DNA from: Dactylosporangium fulvum
GTDB lineage: Bacteria > Actinomycetota > Actinomycetes > Mycobacteriales > Micromonosporaceae
Length of the DNA: 64,000 bases
Reading direction: 5' to 3'
NCBI RefSeq assembly: GCF_025137375.1
Contig: NZ_CP073720.1
Location: 8,022,501-8,086,500 of the forward strand
Position numbers and translations under genes: made by a program
Shown here: positions 31,100 through 41,200 of the stretch, piece after piece
Numbering within the stretch: position 1 is the first letter of the stretch
Layout: every line of letters starts with the position of its first letter
The notes under the pieces: generated by a model
Seen by the model: the letters and a program-made list of their open reading frames with translations, nothing else
The model's database searches: none
Told to the model about the DNA's origin: nothing

Positions 31100-32539
31100 T
31101 CAGGCGGCGCGGCGGAGCAGCGCGACGAACATCGCGTCGGTGCCGTGGCGGTGCGGCCAGAGCTGCACCGTCGGCCCGGTCCCGGCCTCCGGCAGCGAGG
31201 ACGGCAGGTAGGGCCGGACGTCGACCAGGTCGACGTCGACGTCGGAGCGGCGGGCCGCCTCGGTCACCGAGACCTCCGTCTCCGCCTGGTGCGGCGAGCA
31301 GGTCACGTAGGCCACCAGCCCGCCCGGGCGGACCGCGCGGAACGCCGACTGCAGCAGCTCCCGCTGCAGCCGGGTGAGCGGCGGCAGGTCGGACGGCTGG
31401 CGGCGCCAGCGGGCCTCCGGACGGCGGCGCAGCGCGCCCAGGCCGGTGCACGGCGCGTCGACGAGCACCCGGTCGAAGCCCCCGGCCGGCAGGTCCGGAT
31501 CCTTGCCGACGTCGCGGCCGTCGGCGTTGATCGTGTAGACCGGCAGGCCCGCGGTCGCCTGCGCGACGAGCGCGGCGCGGTGGTGGGCGATCTCGACGGC
31601 GGTGACGTGGGCGCCGCGCTGGGCGGCGAGCGCGCCGAGCAGGCCGGCCTTGCCGCCGGGGCCCGCGCACAGGTCGAGCCACGTGTCGTCGCGGCCGTCG
31701 AGCGGCGCGCCGGCGAGCGCGGCCGCCACCAACTGGCTGCCCTCGTCCTGCACGTGGGCGCGGCCGTCGCGGACGGCGGGCACGGCACCCGGGTCGCCGC
31801 CGCCGGTGAGGACAACGGCATACGGCGAGTACCGCCCGACGGAGGCGCCGGGCAGCGCGGCGGCGAGGTCGGCGGGGTCGAGCAGGCCGGGCCGTGCGCA
31901 CAGGTGCACCGGCGGCGGCAGGTTGTCGGCGTCGAGGGCGAGCTCCGCCTCGTCGAGCGAGCCGAGCGCGTCGACGAACGCCCGGACGATCCACTCCGGG
32001 TGGGCGTGGGTGAGGGCGGCACGGGCGACGGGATCGGCGGGCGCCAGCCGGGCGAGCCAGCCGGACCGGTCCGCCTCGGCGATCCGGCGCAGCACGGCGT
32101 TGGCGAAGCCGGCCGCGCCCGGCACCAGGGAGCGCACCAGGTCGACGGTCGTCGCCACGGCCGCGTGCGCGCCGACCCGCATGTGCAGCAGTTGGTAGGC
32201 GCCGACGCGCAACGCGTCCCGCACCGGCGGATCGATGCGGTCGACGGGCCGGTCGGCGGCAGCGGCCACGATCGCGTCGAGGGTGCCCGTCTGGCGCAGC
32301 GTGCCGTAGGTCAGCTCGGTCGCGAACGCCGCGTCCCGGCCGGAGACGCCGCTCTCGCGCAGGATCCTGGGCAGGACCAGGTTGGCGTACGCGTCGTCGC
32401 GGTGCACGGCGGCCACGGCCTCGTACGCCGCCTCGCGCGCCGGGTCGATCGCGGGCCGCCCGCCCCGGGGCGGGCGGGCCAGCCGGTCGTCGCGCCCGCC
32501 TGCGGGCCGTGCGCCGGGCCCGCGCCGCGGTGACCTCAA
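31100..32539 (-). CDS. rsmB: 16S rRNA m5C967 methyltransferase
   Basis: About 479 residues. N-terminal NusB-like RNA-binding domain (about 35-165, REAAYEAVAAVHRDDAYANLVLP to NAVLRRI), then the SAM domain with LDLCAGPGGKAGLLG, VDAPCTGLGALRRRPEARW and VTCSPHQAETE containing the two catalytic cysteines. The TTG start (32537-32539) overlaps the fmt stop as TTGA, with GGGGGAG 8 nt before it. The N-terminal 25 residues are Arg/Pro-rich. Confidence 0.93.
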   Translation of the reverse strand: MRSPRRGPGARPAGGRDDRLARPPRGGRPAIDPAREAAYEAVAAVHRDDAYANLVLPRILRESGVSGRDAAFATELTYGTLRQTGTLDAIVAAAADRPVDRIDPPVRDALRVGAYQLLHMRVGAHAAVATTVDLVRSLVPGAAGFANAVLRRIAEADRSGWLARLAPADPVARAALTHAHPEWIVRAFVDALGSLDEAELALDADNLPPPVHLCARPGLLDPADLAAALPGASVGRYSPYAVVLTGGGDPGAVPAVRDGRAHVQDEGSQLVAAALAGAPLDGRDDTWLDLCAGPGGKAGLLGALAAQRGAHVTAVEIAHHRAALVAQATAGLPVYTINADGRDVGKDPDLPAGGFDRVLVDAPCTGLGALRRRPEARWRRQPSDLPPLTRLQRELLQSAFRAVRPGGLVAYVTCSPHQAETEVSVTEAARRSDVDVDLVDVRPYLPSSLPEAGTGPTVQLWPHRHGTDAMFVALLRRAA

Positions 32540-33480
32540 GAGACCCGCTCCCCCGACTCGACGCGGGCGCCGCGGGCCCACGCGTCGGCGGGCATCGCCT
32601 TTTTGCCGGGCGCGGTCACGGTGCCGAGCACGACGGGGACGGTGCCGGTGCCGACGAGCACCCGGTTGCGCTCCACGACCAGCTCACCCGTCCCGGGCGA
32701 CGGCGAGCCGCCGATGACGGTCGCCGCCGTCAGCGGCGTGACGGGGCCGAGCTTGAGCCGCTCGCCGCGGAACGTCGTCCACGCGCCCGGCGCCGGGGTG
32801 CACGCCCGGATCCGCCGGTCGACGGCGAACGCCGGATCGCCCCAGCGCACCTGGGCGTCCTCGACCGTCAGCTTCGGCGCGGTCGAGATGCCCTCGTGCG
32901 GCTGCGGTACCGCGGTGACGTTGCCGGCCGCGATCCCGTCGAGGACCCGGACCAGCAGCTCAGCGCCCGACACGGCGAGCCGGTCGAGCAGGTCGCCGGA
33001 GGTGTCACGGTGCCCGACCGGCTCGGTGAGGGTGCCGAACACCGGCCCGGTGTCCAGACCCTCCTCGAGCAGGAACACGCTCGCGCCGGTCATGTCGTCG
33101 CCGTGCAGCACGGCGTGCTGGACCGGCGCCGCGCCGCGCCAGGCGGGCAGCAGCGAGAAGTGCAGGTTGATCCAGCCGTACCGCGGGATGTCGAGCGCGG
33201 TGCGCGGCACGAGCGCGCCGTAGGCCACGACGGGAACGCAGTCGGGCTCGAGCCCGGCGAGCCGCTCCAGGAACTCCGGCTCGCGGGGCTTCGCCGGGGT
33301 GAGCACCGGGATGCCGCGCTCGGTCGCCCAGGCGGACACCGGCGACGGCACCAACTGGCGGCCCCGGCCGGACGGCGCGTCGGGCCGGGTGACGACCGCG
33401 ACGAGCTCGTGGTCGGAGGCCGCGATGGCGTCGAGGGCGGGCAGGGCGACGGACGGCGTGCCCGCGAAGACGAGCCTCAA
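32536..33480 (-). CDS. fmt: Methionyl-tRNA formyltransferase
   Basis: 314 residues. Formyltransferase domain MRLVFAGTPSVALPAL, catalytic region NLHFSLLPAWRGAAPVQHA and SVFLLEEGLDTGPV; C-terminal barrel with RACTPAPGAWTTFRG. TTG start at 33478-33480 follows GAGGA by about 5 nt; the frame further upstream overlaps def. Works with def in N-formylmethionine handling. Confidence 0.95.
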   Translation of the reverse strand: MRLVFAGTPSVALPALDAIAASDHELVAVVTRPDAPSGRGRQLVPSPVSAWATERGIPVLTPAKPREPEFLERLAGLEPDCVPVVAYGALVPRTALDIPRYGWINLHFSLLPAWRGAAPVQHAVLHGDDMTGASVFLLEEGLDTGPVFGTLTEPVGHRDTSGDLLDRLAVSGAELLVRVLDGIAAGNVTAVPQPHEGISTAPKLTVEDAQVRWGDPAFAVDRRIRACTPAPGAWTTFRGERLKLGPVTPLTAATVIGGSPSPGTGELVVERNRVLVGTGTVPVVLGTVTAPGKKAMPADAWARGARVESGERVS

Positions 33481-33509
33481 CAGCTTCCTCTGCTTCCTGG
33501 CGATGCTTC

Positions 33510-34058
33510 CTAGCGGATGCCGAACAGCCCGTGCGGGCTGGCCTTGACGACCGGCGGCGCATCCGGGTTGTACCACTCCGCGGACCGGATCTCCTTCATC
33601 GCCTGCTTGCGCCGGTTGGCGTCGAGCCGGTCGAGGAAGAGCACCCCGTCGAGGTGGTCGGTCTCGTGCTGCGCGCAGCGGGCCATCAGCCCGGAGCCGA
33701 CGATCTGCACCGGGTCGCCGTGCTGGTTGAAGCCCTTGGCGATGACGTTCTGCCGGCGCTTCGTGTCGACGTAGACACCCGGGATCGACAGGCAGCCCTC
33801 GGGACCGTCCTGCTCCTCCTCGTCCGGGAACTCCAGGCCCGGGTTGACGAGGTGCCCGACCACGTCGTCGACGTCGAAGGTGAACACCCGCAGGCCCACT
33901 CCGATCTGCGGGGCGGCGAGGCCGGTGCCGTTCTGCTGGCGCATCGTGTCGAGCAGGTCGCTGACCAGCTTGCGCAGCTCCTTGTCGAAGTCGACGACCG
34001 CGTCAGCGGGCGTGCGCAGCACCGGGTCGCCGAACAGGCGGACGGACTGGACGGTCAA
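33510..34058 (-). CDS. def: Peptide deformylase
   Basis: 182 residues. The three metal-site motifs are intact: GTGLAAPQIG, EGCLSIPG and QHETDHLDG. Removes the formyl group added through Fmt. TTG start with GAGGTG upstream. 29 nt before fmt, clearly one operon def-fmt-rsmB. Confidence 0.96.
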   Translation of the reverse strand: MTVQSVRLFGDPVLRTPADAVVDFDKELRKLVSDLLDTMRQQNGTGLAAPQIGVGLRVFTFDVDDVVGHLVNPGLEFPDEEEQDGPEGCLSIPGVYVDTKRRQNVIAKGFNQHGDPVQIVGSGLMARCAQHETDHLDGVLFLDRLDANRRKQAMKEIRSAEWYNPDAPPVVKASPHGLFGIR

Positions 34059-34093
34059 GCGGCACCTCTTATCTGATCCGGGTCAATCAAGTC

Positions 34094-34099
34094 TAGTGT
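34094..34099 (+). promoter_or_regulatory. -10 element of a leaderless promoter
   Basis: TAGTGT ends 6 nt before the ATG at 34106, so transcription should start at or next to the start codon. No clear -35. In the 47-bp divergent spacer opposite def. Confidence 0.45.
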
Positions 34100-34105
34100 G
34101 GCCGG

Positions 34106-35182
34106 ATGGAGACGCTGCACCTGCGTGGCACCGTGCTGCCGGAGGGTGACGTCCGTGACATCTGGGTCCTCGGCGACCGGCTCACCTTCGTCCGTCCGCC
34201 CGGCGGCGCGACCACGGTCCTGGACGGCGGCTACCTGCTGCCCGGCCTGGTGGACGCCCACTCGCACCCGGGGCACGAGCCGGCGACGATGGCGTTCGAC
34301 GCCGACCGGTTCACCGGCGCCGCCCTGGCCTACGCCGAGGCGGGCACCACCCTGCTGCGCGTCCCCGGCCACCGTGCGCCGATCCCGCCCGGGCTGCGCG
34401 GCGACCCCCGCCTGCCCCGGCTGGTGACGGCCGGCGAATGGCTGGCCTGGGCCGGCCTCGAGGGCCTCGACGGGCCGCAGTCCGTGCCCGCCGACCTGAC
34501 GGCCGCGGCCGTCGCGCAGGCGCGGGCGAACGACGGCTGGTGCAAGACCTACGGCGACTGGGAGCCGTTCACCGCGAAAACCCCGGTGGCGATGCTGACC
34601 GAGCTGTGCGACGCCGTGCACGCGGCCGGCGGCAGGGTGGCGGCACACTGCCAGACGGCGGAGGGCACCCGCAACGCCGTCCTCGCCGGCGTCGACTCGA
34701 TCGAGCACGCCTGGTACCTCACCGAGGACCTGCTGACGGCGCTGGCCGCCCGCGGCGGCGCCGTGACCCCGACCTGGTCCGGATTCCTGCCGCTGGTCGC
34801 GGACGTCCGCACGAAACCGGAGGGCGAGCGCAAGGCGTGGTTCCTCGACGGCGTGGCCAGCCTGCGCACGGCGACGGTGACCGCCCACGAGCTGGGCGTG
34901 ACGGTGCTCGCCGGCACCGACGCGCTGGACTTCGGCGACGTGGTGACCGAGATCGAGCACCTGATCGCGGCCGGTCTGCCCGCCGCGGCGGCGGTGGGCG
35001 CGGCGAGCTGGGACGCCCGCCGCTACCTCGGCTTCCCGGGCCTCACGGAGGGCGCACCGGCGGACCTGGTGGCGGTGCCCGACGACCCGCGCCGGACCCC
35101 GGCCGTCCTGCGCCACCCGGCGCTGGTCCTGCTCCGCGGCCGGCGGCTCAGGGACGGCTCAGGAGCGCACCGCTACGGTTGA
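34106..35182 (+). CDS. Amidohydrolase family metalloenzyme
   Basis: 358 residues, imidazolonepropionase-like. Metal ligands: HSH in LVDAHSHPGH, a Lys in GWCKTYGDW that could be the carboxylated lysine, His in VAAHCQTAEG, His in SIEHAWYLTED, Asp in LAGTDALDFGD. The substrate cannot be told. First gene of an operon with the ABC transporter 3 nt downstream. Confidence 0.88.
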   Translation: METLHLRGTVLPEGDVRDIWVLGDRLTFVRPPGGATTVLDGGYLLPGLVDAHSHPGHEPATMAFDADRFTGAALAYAEAGTTLLRVPGHRAPIPPGLRGDPRLPRLVTAGEWLAWAGLEGLDGPQSVPADLTAAAVAQARANDGWCKTYGDWEPFTAKTPVAMLTELCDAVHAAGGRVAAHCQTAEGTRNAVLAGVDSIEHAWYLTEDLLTALAARGGAVTPTWSGFLPLVADVRTKPEGERKAWFLDGVASLRTATVTAHELGVTVLAGTDALDFGDVVTEIEHLIAAGLPAAAAVGAASWDARRYLGFPGLTEGAPADLVAVPDDPRRTPAVLRHPALVLLRGRRLRDGSGAHRYG

Positions 35183-35185
35183 CCG

Positions 35186-36919
35186 GTGGCGGATGAACGG
35201 ACGGCCGTCGGGCTGCGGTCACTGTTGCCTTATCTGAAGCATCACCGGGGGACCCTCGCCGTCGTGGCGGTCCTCTCCCTCCTGGGCGCGGTCACGACGC
35301 TCACCCAGCCGCTGCTGACCCGGGAGGTCCTCGACGGGCTGCAGGCACGGCAGGCCGTCGCGCGAATCGTCGCCGTCCTCGTGACCGTCCTGGCCGCCGG
35401 CGCCGTGCTCGGCGCGCTGCGGGACTACCTGCTCCAGCGCACGGCCGAGGGACTCGTCCTCACCTCCCGGCGGCGCCTCACGCGGCACCTGCTGCGGCTG
35501 CCGATCAGCGAGTACGACCAGCGGCGCACCGGCGACCTGCTGTCCCGTGTCGGCGCCGACACCACGCTGCTGCGGGCCGTCGTCACGTCGGGACTGTTCG
35601 AGACCGTCACCGGGGCGGTCATGGTGGTCGGCGCCGCGATCGCGATGATGCTGCTCGACCCGGTCCTGTTCCTGACCGCGGGCGCCGGCCTGGCGCTCGG
35701 GCTGAGCGTCGCCCTCGTCTTCTCCCGGCGGGTGCGGCCCGCCTCGGAGGCCGCGCAGACCCGCATCGGCGAGATGACCAGCGCCGTCGAGCGCGCGCTC
35801 TCGGCGGCCCGCACGATCCGGGCGGCCGGTGCCGAGGAGCGCGAGATCCGGACCGTCGAGACGAGCGCCGAGGAGGCGTACCGCGCGGGCGTGCGGATCG
35901 CGCGGCTGGAGGCGCTCGTCGGGCCGGCCGGCTTCGCCGCGGTCCAGGGGGCGTTCCTGTTGCTGCTCGGGGTCGGCGGAGCCCGTGTGGCGGCCGGCAC
36001 GATCTCCGTCGGCGACCTCGTCGCGTTTGTGCTGTACCTGTTCTTCCTCGTCATGCCGCTGGGTCAGGCGCTCCACGCGTACACCCAGCTGCAGACCGGC
36101 CTCGGCGCGCTGCAGCGCATGGAGGACATCCTGGCGGTACCGCTGGAGGCCGACGACGGCTCGGCCCGCATCGTCGTCGACGCGCCGGTGGCGGTCGCGT
36201 TCGAGGGCGTGACGTTCGGCTACGCGGGCACGAGCGGGCCGGTGCTGCACGACGTGTCGTTCACGGTGCCGTACGGGACGCGGACCGCGCTCGTCGGCCC
36301 CTCCGGCGCCGGCAAGTCCACGCTGCTGCAGCTCGTCGAGCGGTTCTACGACGTCACGGCCGGCACGGTCCGGGTCGCCGGGACCGACGTGCGGCACCTG
36401 CCGCGGGCGGTCCTGCGCGCGCAGCTCGGGTACGTCGAGCAGGAGGCCCCGGTGCTGGCCGGCACGCTGCGGGAGAACCTGCGGCTGGCCGCGCCGGCGG
36501 CGACCGACGCCGAGATGCTCGCCGTGCTCGACGCGGTGAACCTCGACGACGTCGTCGCCCGGGCGCCGGAGGGCCTCGACGCGCAGGTCGGCGAGGGCGG
36601 CGTGCTGCTGTCCGGCGGCGAGCGGCAGCGGCTCGCGATCGCCCGGACGCTGCTCGCGGCGCCGCCGATCCTGCTGCTGGACGAGCCGACGTCGAACCTC
36701 GACGCGCGCAACGAGGTGGCCCTGCGCAAGGCGATCGACACCGTGGCCCGGAACCGGACGATGGTGGTGGTCGCGCACCGGCTCTCGACGGTCGTCGACG
36801 CCGACCAGATCGTTGTGCTGGAGGGCGGCCGGGTCGTCGCCGCCGGGCGGCACGAGGAGCTGACCGCGACCAGCGAGCTGTACCGGGAGCTGGCCACCAA
36901 CCAGCTGCTCGTCGCATAA
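35186..36919 (+). CDS. ABC transporter, fused membrane and ATPase domains (MDR type)
   Basis: 577-residue half-transporter. Six membrane helices in residues ~15-310, then the ATPase with Walker A GPSGAGKST, Q-loop YVEQEAPV, signature LLSGGERQRLAIA, Walker B ILLLDEPTSNLD and H-loop VVVAHRLST; all catalytic residues present. Exporter of the lipid/drug class; would act as a homodimer. GTG start. Confidence 0.94.
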   Translation: MADERTAVGLRSLLPYLKHHRGTLAVVAVLSLLGAVTTLTQPLLTREVLDGLQARQAVARIVAVLVTVLAAGAVLGALRDYLLQRTAEGLVLTSRRRLTRHLLRLPISEYDQRRTGDLLSRVGADTTLLRAVVTSGLFETVTGAVMVVGAAIAMMLLDPVLFLTAGAGLALGLSVALVFSRRVRPASEAAQTRIGEMTSAVERALSAARTIRAAGAEEREIRTVETSAEEAYRAGVRIARLEALVGPAGFAAVQGAFLLLLGVGGARVAAGTISVGDLVAFVLYLFFLVMPLGQALHAYTQLQTGLGALQRMEDILAVPLEADDGSARIVVDAPVAVAFEGVTFGYAGTSGPVLHDVSFTVPYGTRTALVGPSGAGKSTLLQLVERFYDVTAGTVRVAGTDVRHLPRAVLRAQLGYVEQEAPVLAGTLRENLRLAAPAATDAEMLAVLDAVNLDDVVARAPEGLDAQVGEGGVLLSGGERQRLAIARTLLAAPPILLLDEPTSNLDARNEVALRKAIDTVARNRTMVVVAHRLSTVVDADQIVVLEGGRVVAAGRHEELTATSELYRELATNQLLVA

Positions 36920-36945
36920 GCGGTCCGGAGCGAAGCGGAGGGCGC

Positions 36946-37512
36946 GTGAGCGGGTCGGCGGCTGTATGGGTGATCGCGGGGCCGCCCGGTGCGGGCAAGT
37001 CGACGGTCGCCGACGTCCTGCTGGGCCTGCTCTCCCCCACGCCGGCGCTCCTGGACAAGGACACCGTCTACGGCAGCTTCGTCGCCGCCACGCTCGCCGC
37101 CGCGGGCCGCCCGCCCGGCGAGCGCGAGGGTCCGTGGTACGACACCAACATCAAGACCCACGAATACGCCGGGCTGGCCGCGACGGCCCGGGAGATCCGC
37201 CGCCACGGCTGCCCGGTCCTGCTGTCCGCCCCGTTCACCGGGCAGATCTCCGACCCGCGACGGTGGGCCGCGTTCGTCGCCGAACTGGGCGGCGACCCGG
37301 TGCACCTGGTCTGGGTACGGTCGGATCCGCAGACCCTGCGGGAACGGCTGATCGCGCGCGGCTCCCACCGCGACACCCAGAAGCTGGACCACTGGAACGA
37401 CTTCCTGGCCGCGATCCCGCCGGACCGCGCCCCGGCGGTCCCCCACCTGGAGGTCGACAACCGCCATGGCGCCCCGCCGCTGGTGGAGACGATCAGGGCA
37501 CTGCTCGGCTAG
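36946..37512 (+). CDS. P-loop kinase-like ATPase
   Basis: 188 residues. Walker A AGPPGAGKST near the N-terminus, DKDTVYGSF acceptor-like segment, LSAPFTG, and LIARGSHRD lid. Resembles the AAA_33/zeta-like small-molecule or RNA kinases. GTG start with GGAGG upstream, 26 nt after the ABC transporter gene, so probably the third gene of that operon. Substrate unknown. Confidence 0.85.
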   Translation: MSGSAAVWVIAGPPGAGKSTVADVLLGLLSPTPALLDKDTVYGSFVAATLAAAGRPPGEREGPWYDTNIKTHEYAGLAATAREIRRHGCPVLLSAPFTGQISDPRRWAAFVAELGGDPVHLVWVRSDPQTLRERLIARGSHRDTQKLDHWNDFLAAIPPDRAPAVPHLEVDNRHGAPPLVETIRALLG

Positions 37513-37538
37513 GGGCGGGCCGCCCTCGGTCCACGGCC

Positions 37539-39665
37539 TTACAGCAGGTCGAGCGGGTCGATCTGGATCTGGACCGGGTCGGGGGCCTTGCGGGCCGAGC
37601 GCACCCCCGCCGCCGCCTTGAGTGACAGGGCCAGTGCCCGGCCCGCGGACCGGGCGGTGCGGACCAGCATCCGCTCCTGGCCCTCGGCCGAGACCGGCAC
37701 CGGGCCGAGCACCTCGGCGCCCGGCGGGAGCTGGGCCGCCGCGAGCAGTTCGGCGACCGCGGCCGGCACACCGGTCAGCGCCGCGATCCGCACCGCCGGG
37801 GGGAAGCCGAGCTCGCGCCGGTCGGCGAGTTCACGCGCGGCGAGCCAGCCCGGGTCGAAGCGCAGCAGCGCCTGGACGACCGTGAGGCCGCCCTCGGCCA
37901 CAACGACCACCTGCCCGTCCCGGCGGGCCAAGGCGGCGGCGGCCATCCAGCGGCGCAGCGCCTCCTCGGTGCCGCGCAGGTCGGCCCGGGTGAGCAGGGC
38001 CCAGGTGTCGAGGAGGAGCACCGCCCCGTATCCGCCGTCGGCGACGGGCTCGGCGCCGGGCGTCGACACCACGAGCGAGGCACCGCCGGGGATCGTGGCG
38101 AGCACCTCGTCCCGCCCGGACGTGCGCACGGGGGTGTCGGGGAACGCCCGGGCCAGTTCCTCGGCCGTCCGCCGGGCGCCGATGACGGCGGCCCGCAGGC
38201 GCCGGCTGCCGCACTCCGGGCAGGTGTGGTCGGCGGACGGCCGCCCGCACCACCGGCACTCCGGCGCCTCGCTCGCCGACGGCAGGAAGAGTGGGCCGGA
38301 GCAGTGCACGCAGCGCGACGGCGTGAAGCAGTCCGCGCAGGCGACAACCGGGATGTACCCCCGGCGCGGCACCTGGATCAGGACCGGGGTGTTGCGGGCC
38401 AGCGCCTCGCGGGCGGCCCGCCACGCGACGGACGGCAGCCGGGCGGCGACGGCCTCGGGCTCCCGCGGGTGGTCGTGCTCGCCGGTCGTCACCACCCGGG
38501 GCATGGCCCGCCGCAGCACGTCGCGGTCGGCGCCCACCTCGACGGCCCAGCCCGTCTCGATGAGCTGCTGTGCCTCGGCGGTACGGCCGAAGCCTCCGAC
38601 GATCACCCCGCAGCCGGTCTGCTCGGCGCGGGAGAGCAGGACCTGCCGGGCGTGCGGGTAGGGGGCGCGTGGCTCGGCGTGCAGGTCGTCGCCGTCGTCC
38701 CAGATCACGACCAGACCCAGGTCGGCGACCGGCGCGAACGCCGTGGCCCGGGTGCCGATGACGATCCGGGCGCTGCCCCGGGACACCGCGAGGAACCTGC
38801 GGTACCGCTCGGCGGGCCCGAGCGCGGCGGACAGGGCGACGTGGTGCCCGGGGCCGCCGAGCACCCAGGTCAGGGCCGTGTCGAGCCGGTCGAGGTCACG
38901 TGCGTCGGGCACGACGACGAGCGCGCCGCGCCCACCCGCGAGGCTGGCCGCGGCGGTCTCGGCGAGCCGGGCCGGCCAGTCCTCGCCGGGCAGGGCGGTC
39001 CACACCGCGCGGGGTGCCTTGCCGTCGCCGAGGGCGCGGACGAGGGCGGCGCCGGCCGTGTACCGGTGCCAGCCACGTGCGTCGACCGGCCCGGCGAACG
39101 GCTCGGGCGGCGCCGGCCGCGCGGCGGCCTCGGTGCGGGCGTGCCGGGGCGGCACGGCGAGCCGGAGCACGTCGGAGAGTGTCCCCGCGTAGCGGTCGGC
39201 GACGTCACGGGCGAGGGCGACGATCTCCGGACCGGCGACGACCTCGGGCGAGACGACGCCGTCGAGGAACGCGAGCCGGCCGGCGTGTTCGGAGGCGGCG
39301 GCGCGCTCGAGCAGGAAGCCGTCGACGAGTTGCCCCGCGAACCGCACCCGCACCCGCACGCCGGGCCGGGCCGCACCGTCGGCCGCCTCCGGGACGAGGT
39401 AGTCGAAGGGCCGGTCGAGGTGTGGCAGCGGGGTGTCGACGCAGACACGCGCGACCGGCAGCTCGGCGGCGGCCCGCTTCTCGGCGGCCCCCGTCCGGCC
39501 GCCCTTGCCGGTGCGGCCCGCGCCCGCCTTTCCGGCGATGCGCTCGGCGGCGGCGCGGGGATTCTCGGCGATCTGGCCGGCCGGCGGTGTCACCTCGGAT
39601 TCGGGAAACAGCCCGTCGGAATCCGGGCCGCCATTGTCCGGGAACGGCTCACCTTCCGGCGCCAC
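37539..39665 (-). CDS. priA: Primosomal protein N' (PriA), helicase motifs degenerate
   Basis: About 708 residues. N-terminal 3'BD domain (VARVCVDTPLPHLDRPFDYLVP), a helicase core whose Walker A is lost (WTALPGEDWPARLAE) and whose DEEH box is replaced by WDDGDD, and the zinc region with four Cys pairs from CADCF to CPECG. Actinobacterial PriA proteins are known to lack ATPase motifs, so this is family-typical, not damage. GTG at 39663-39665 is chosen since GGAG lies 5 nt upstream; the longer frame crosses the metK terminator. The start is uncertain. Confidence 0.85.
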   Translation of the reverse strand: MAPEGEPFPDNGGPDSDGLFPESEVTPPAGQIAENPRAAAERIAGKAGAGRTGKGGRTGAAEKRAAAELPVARVCVDTPLPHLDRPFDYLVPEAADGAARPGVRVRVRFAGQLVDGFLLERAAASEHAGRLAFLDGVVSPEVVAGPEIVALARDVADRYAGTLSDVLRLAVPPRHARTEAAARPAPPEPFAGPVDARGWHRYTAGAALVRALGDGKAPRAVWTALPGEDWPARLAETAAASLAGGRGALVVVPDARDLDRLDTALTWVLGGPGHHVALSAALGPAERYRRFLAVSRGSARIVIGTRATAFAPVADLGLVVIWDDGDDLHAEPRAPYPHARQVLLSRAEQTGCGVIVGGFGRTAEAQQLIETGWAVEVGADRDVLRRAMPRVVTTGEHDHPREPEAVAARLPSVAWRAAREALARNTPVLIQVPRRGYIPVVACADCFTPSRCVHCSGPLFLPSASEAPECRWCGRPSADHTCPECGSRRLRAAVIGARRTAEELARAFPDTPVRTSGRDEVLATIPGGASLVVSTPGAEPVADGGYGAVLLLDTWALLTRADLRGTEEALRRWMAAAALARRDGQVVVVAEGGLTVVQALLRFDPGWLAARELADRRELGFPPAVRIAALTGVPAAVAELLAAAQLPPGAEVLGPVPVSAEGQERMLVRTARSAGRALALSLKAAAGVRSARKAPDPVQIQIDPLDLL

Positions 39666-39820
39666 CGCCACTCCAATAGACGTGTGCCGATTTGTGGCAT
39701 CGCCGCGCGACTCGGAGGCAGCCCCTCGAATAGACGCCGCGCGACCCGTTGCCAAGTGGAAAACATCGTCGTGCGTCGAAGCCTCGGCGGTGGAAGCCGG
39801 CAAATCCGGGGTCCCGAAGA

Positions 39821-39863
39821 ACGTTGGCCGACCCGTCCGATGCTCGGACTGGTCGGCCAACGT
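39821..39863 (-). terminator. Terminator after metK
   Basis: ACGTTGGCCGACC (39821-39833) pairs with GGTCGGCCAACGT (39851-39863), extended by GTCCGA/TCGGAC inside, a stem of about 19 bp. It starts 20 nt after the metK stop and shows that priA has its own promoter. Confidence 0.88.
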
Positions 39864-39883
39864 CGTGGGACTGGTGCGGGCGG

Positions 39884-41077
<1,194 letters not shown>

Positions 41078-41122
41078 TGGTGCTCCTCAGGGGTACGGCG
41101 ATCGGTTAGCAGGCTCCGCCAG

Positions 41123-41153
41123 AGTGTACGACCTGCCACTCGTAAAACGGCAA
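41123..41153 (-). promoter_or_regulatory. Putative metK promoter
   Basis: On the minus strand: TTGCCG (41148-41153), 19-bp spacer, TACACT (41123-41128), about 45 nt before the metK start. The -10 is good, the -35 only fair and the spacing long. Confidence 0.45.
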
Positions 41154-41177
41154 AGCCCCAGGGCGAAACAACCCGGG
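41144..41177 (-). terminator. Intrinsic terminator after coaBC
   Basis: On the minus strand CCCGGG (41172-41177) pairs with CCCTGGGG (41056 side, 41156-41163) and is followed by CTTTGCCGTTTT, one of the few T-rich tails in the window. It lies 24 nt after the coaBC stop and overlaps the metK -35. Confidence 0.65.
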
Positions 41178-41200
41178 ACTCTCACCCGGAACGACCATGA

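Noticed and set aside
37539..39665. PriA as a pseudogene
   Set aside because: Loss of Walker A and DEEH is a known property of actinobacterial PriA; the zinc cysteines and N-terminal domain are intact.
41078..41200. Possible SAM riboswitch before metK
   Set aside because: Read for SAM-I, II and IV core motifs; only a terminator and a promoter are seen.
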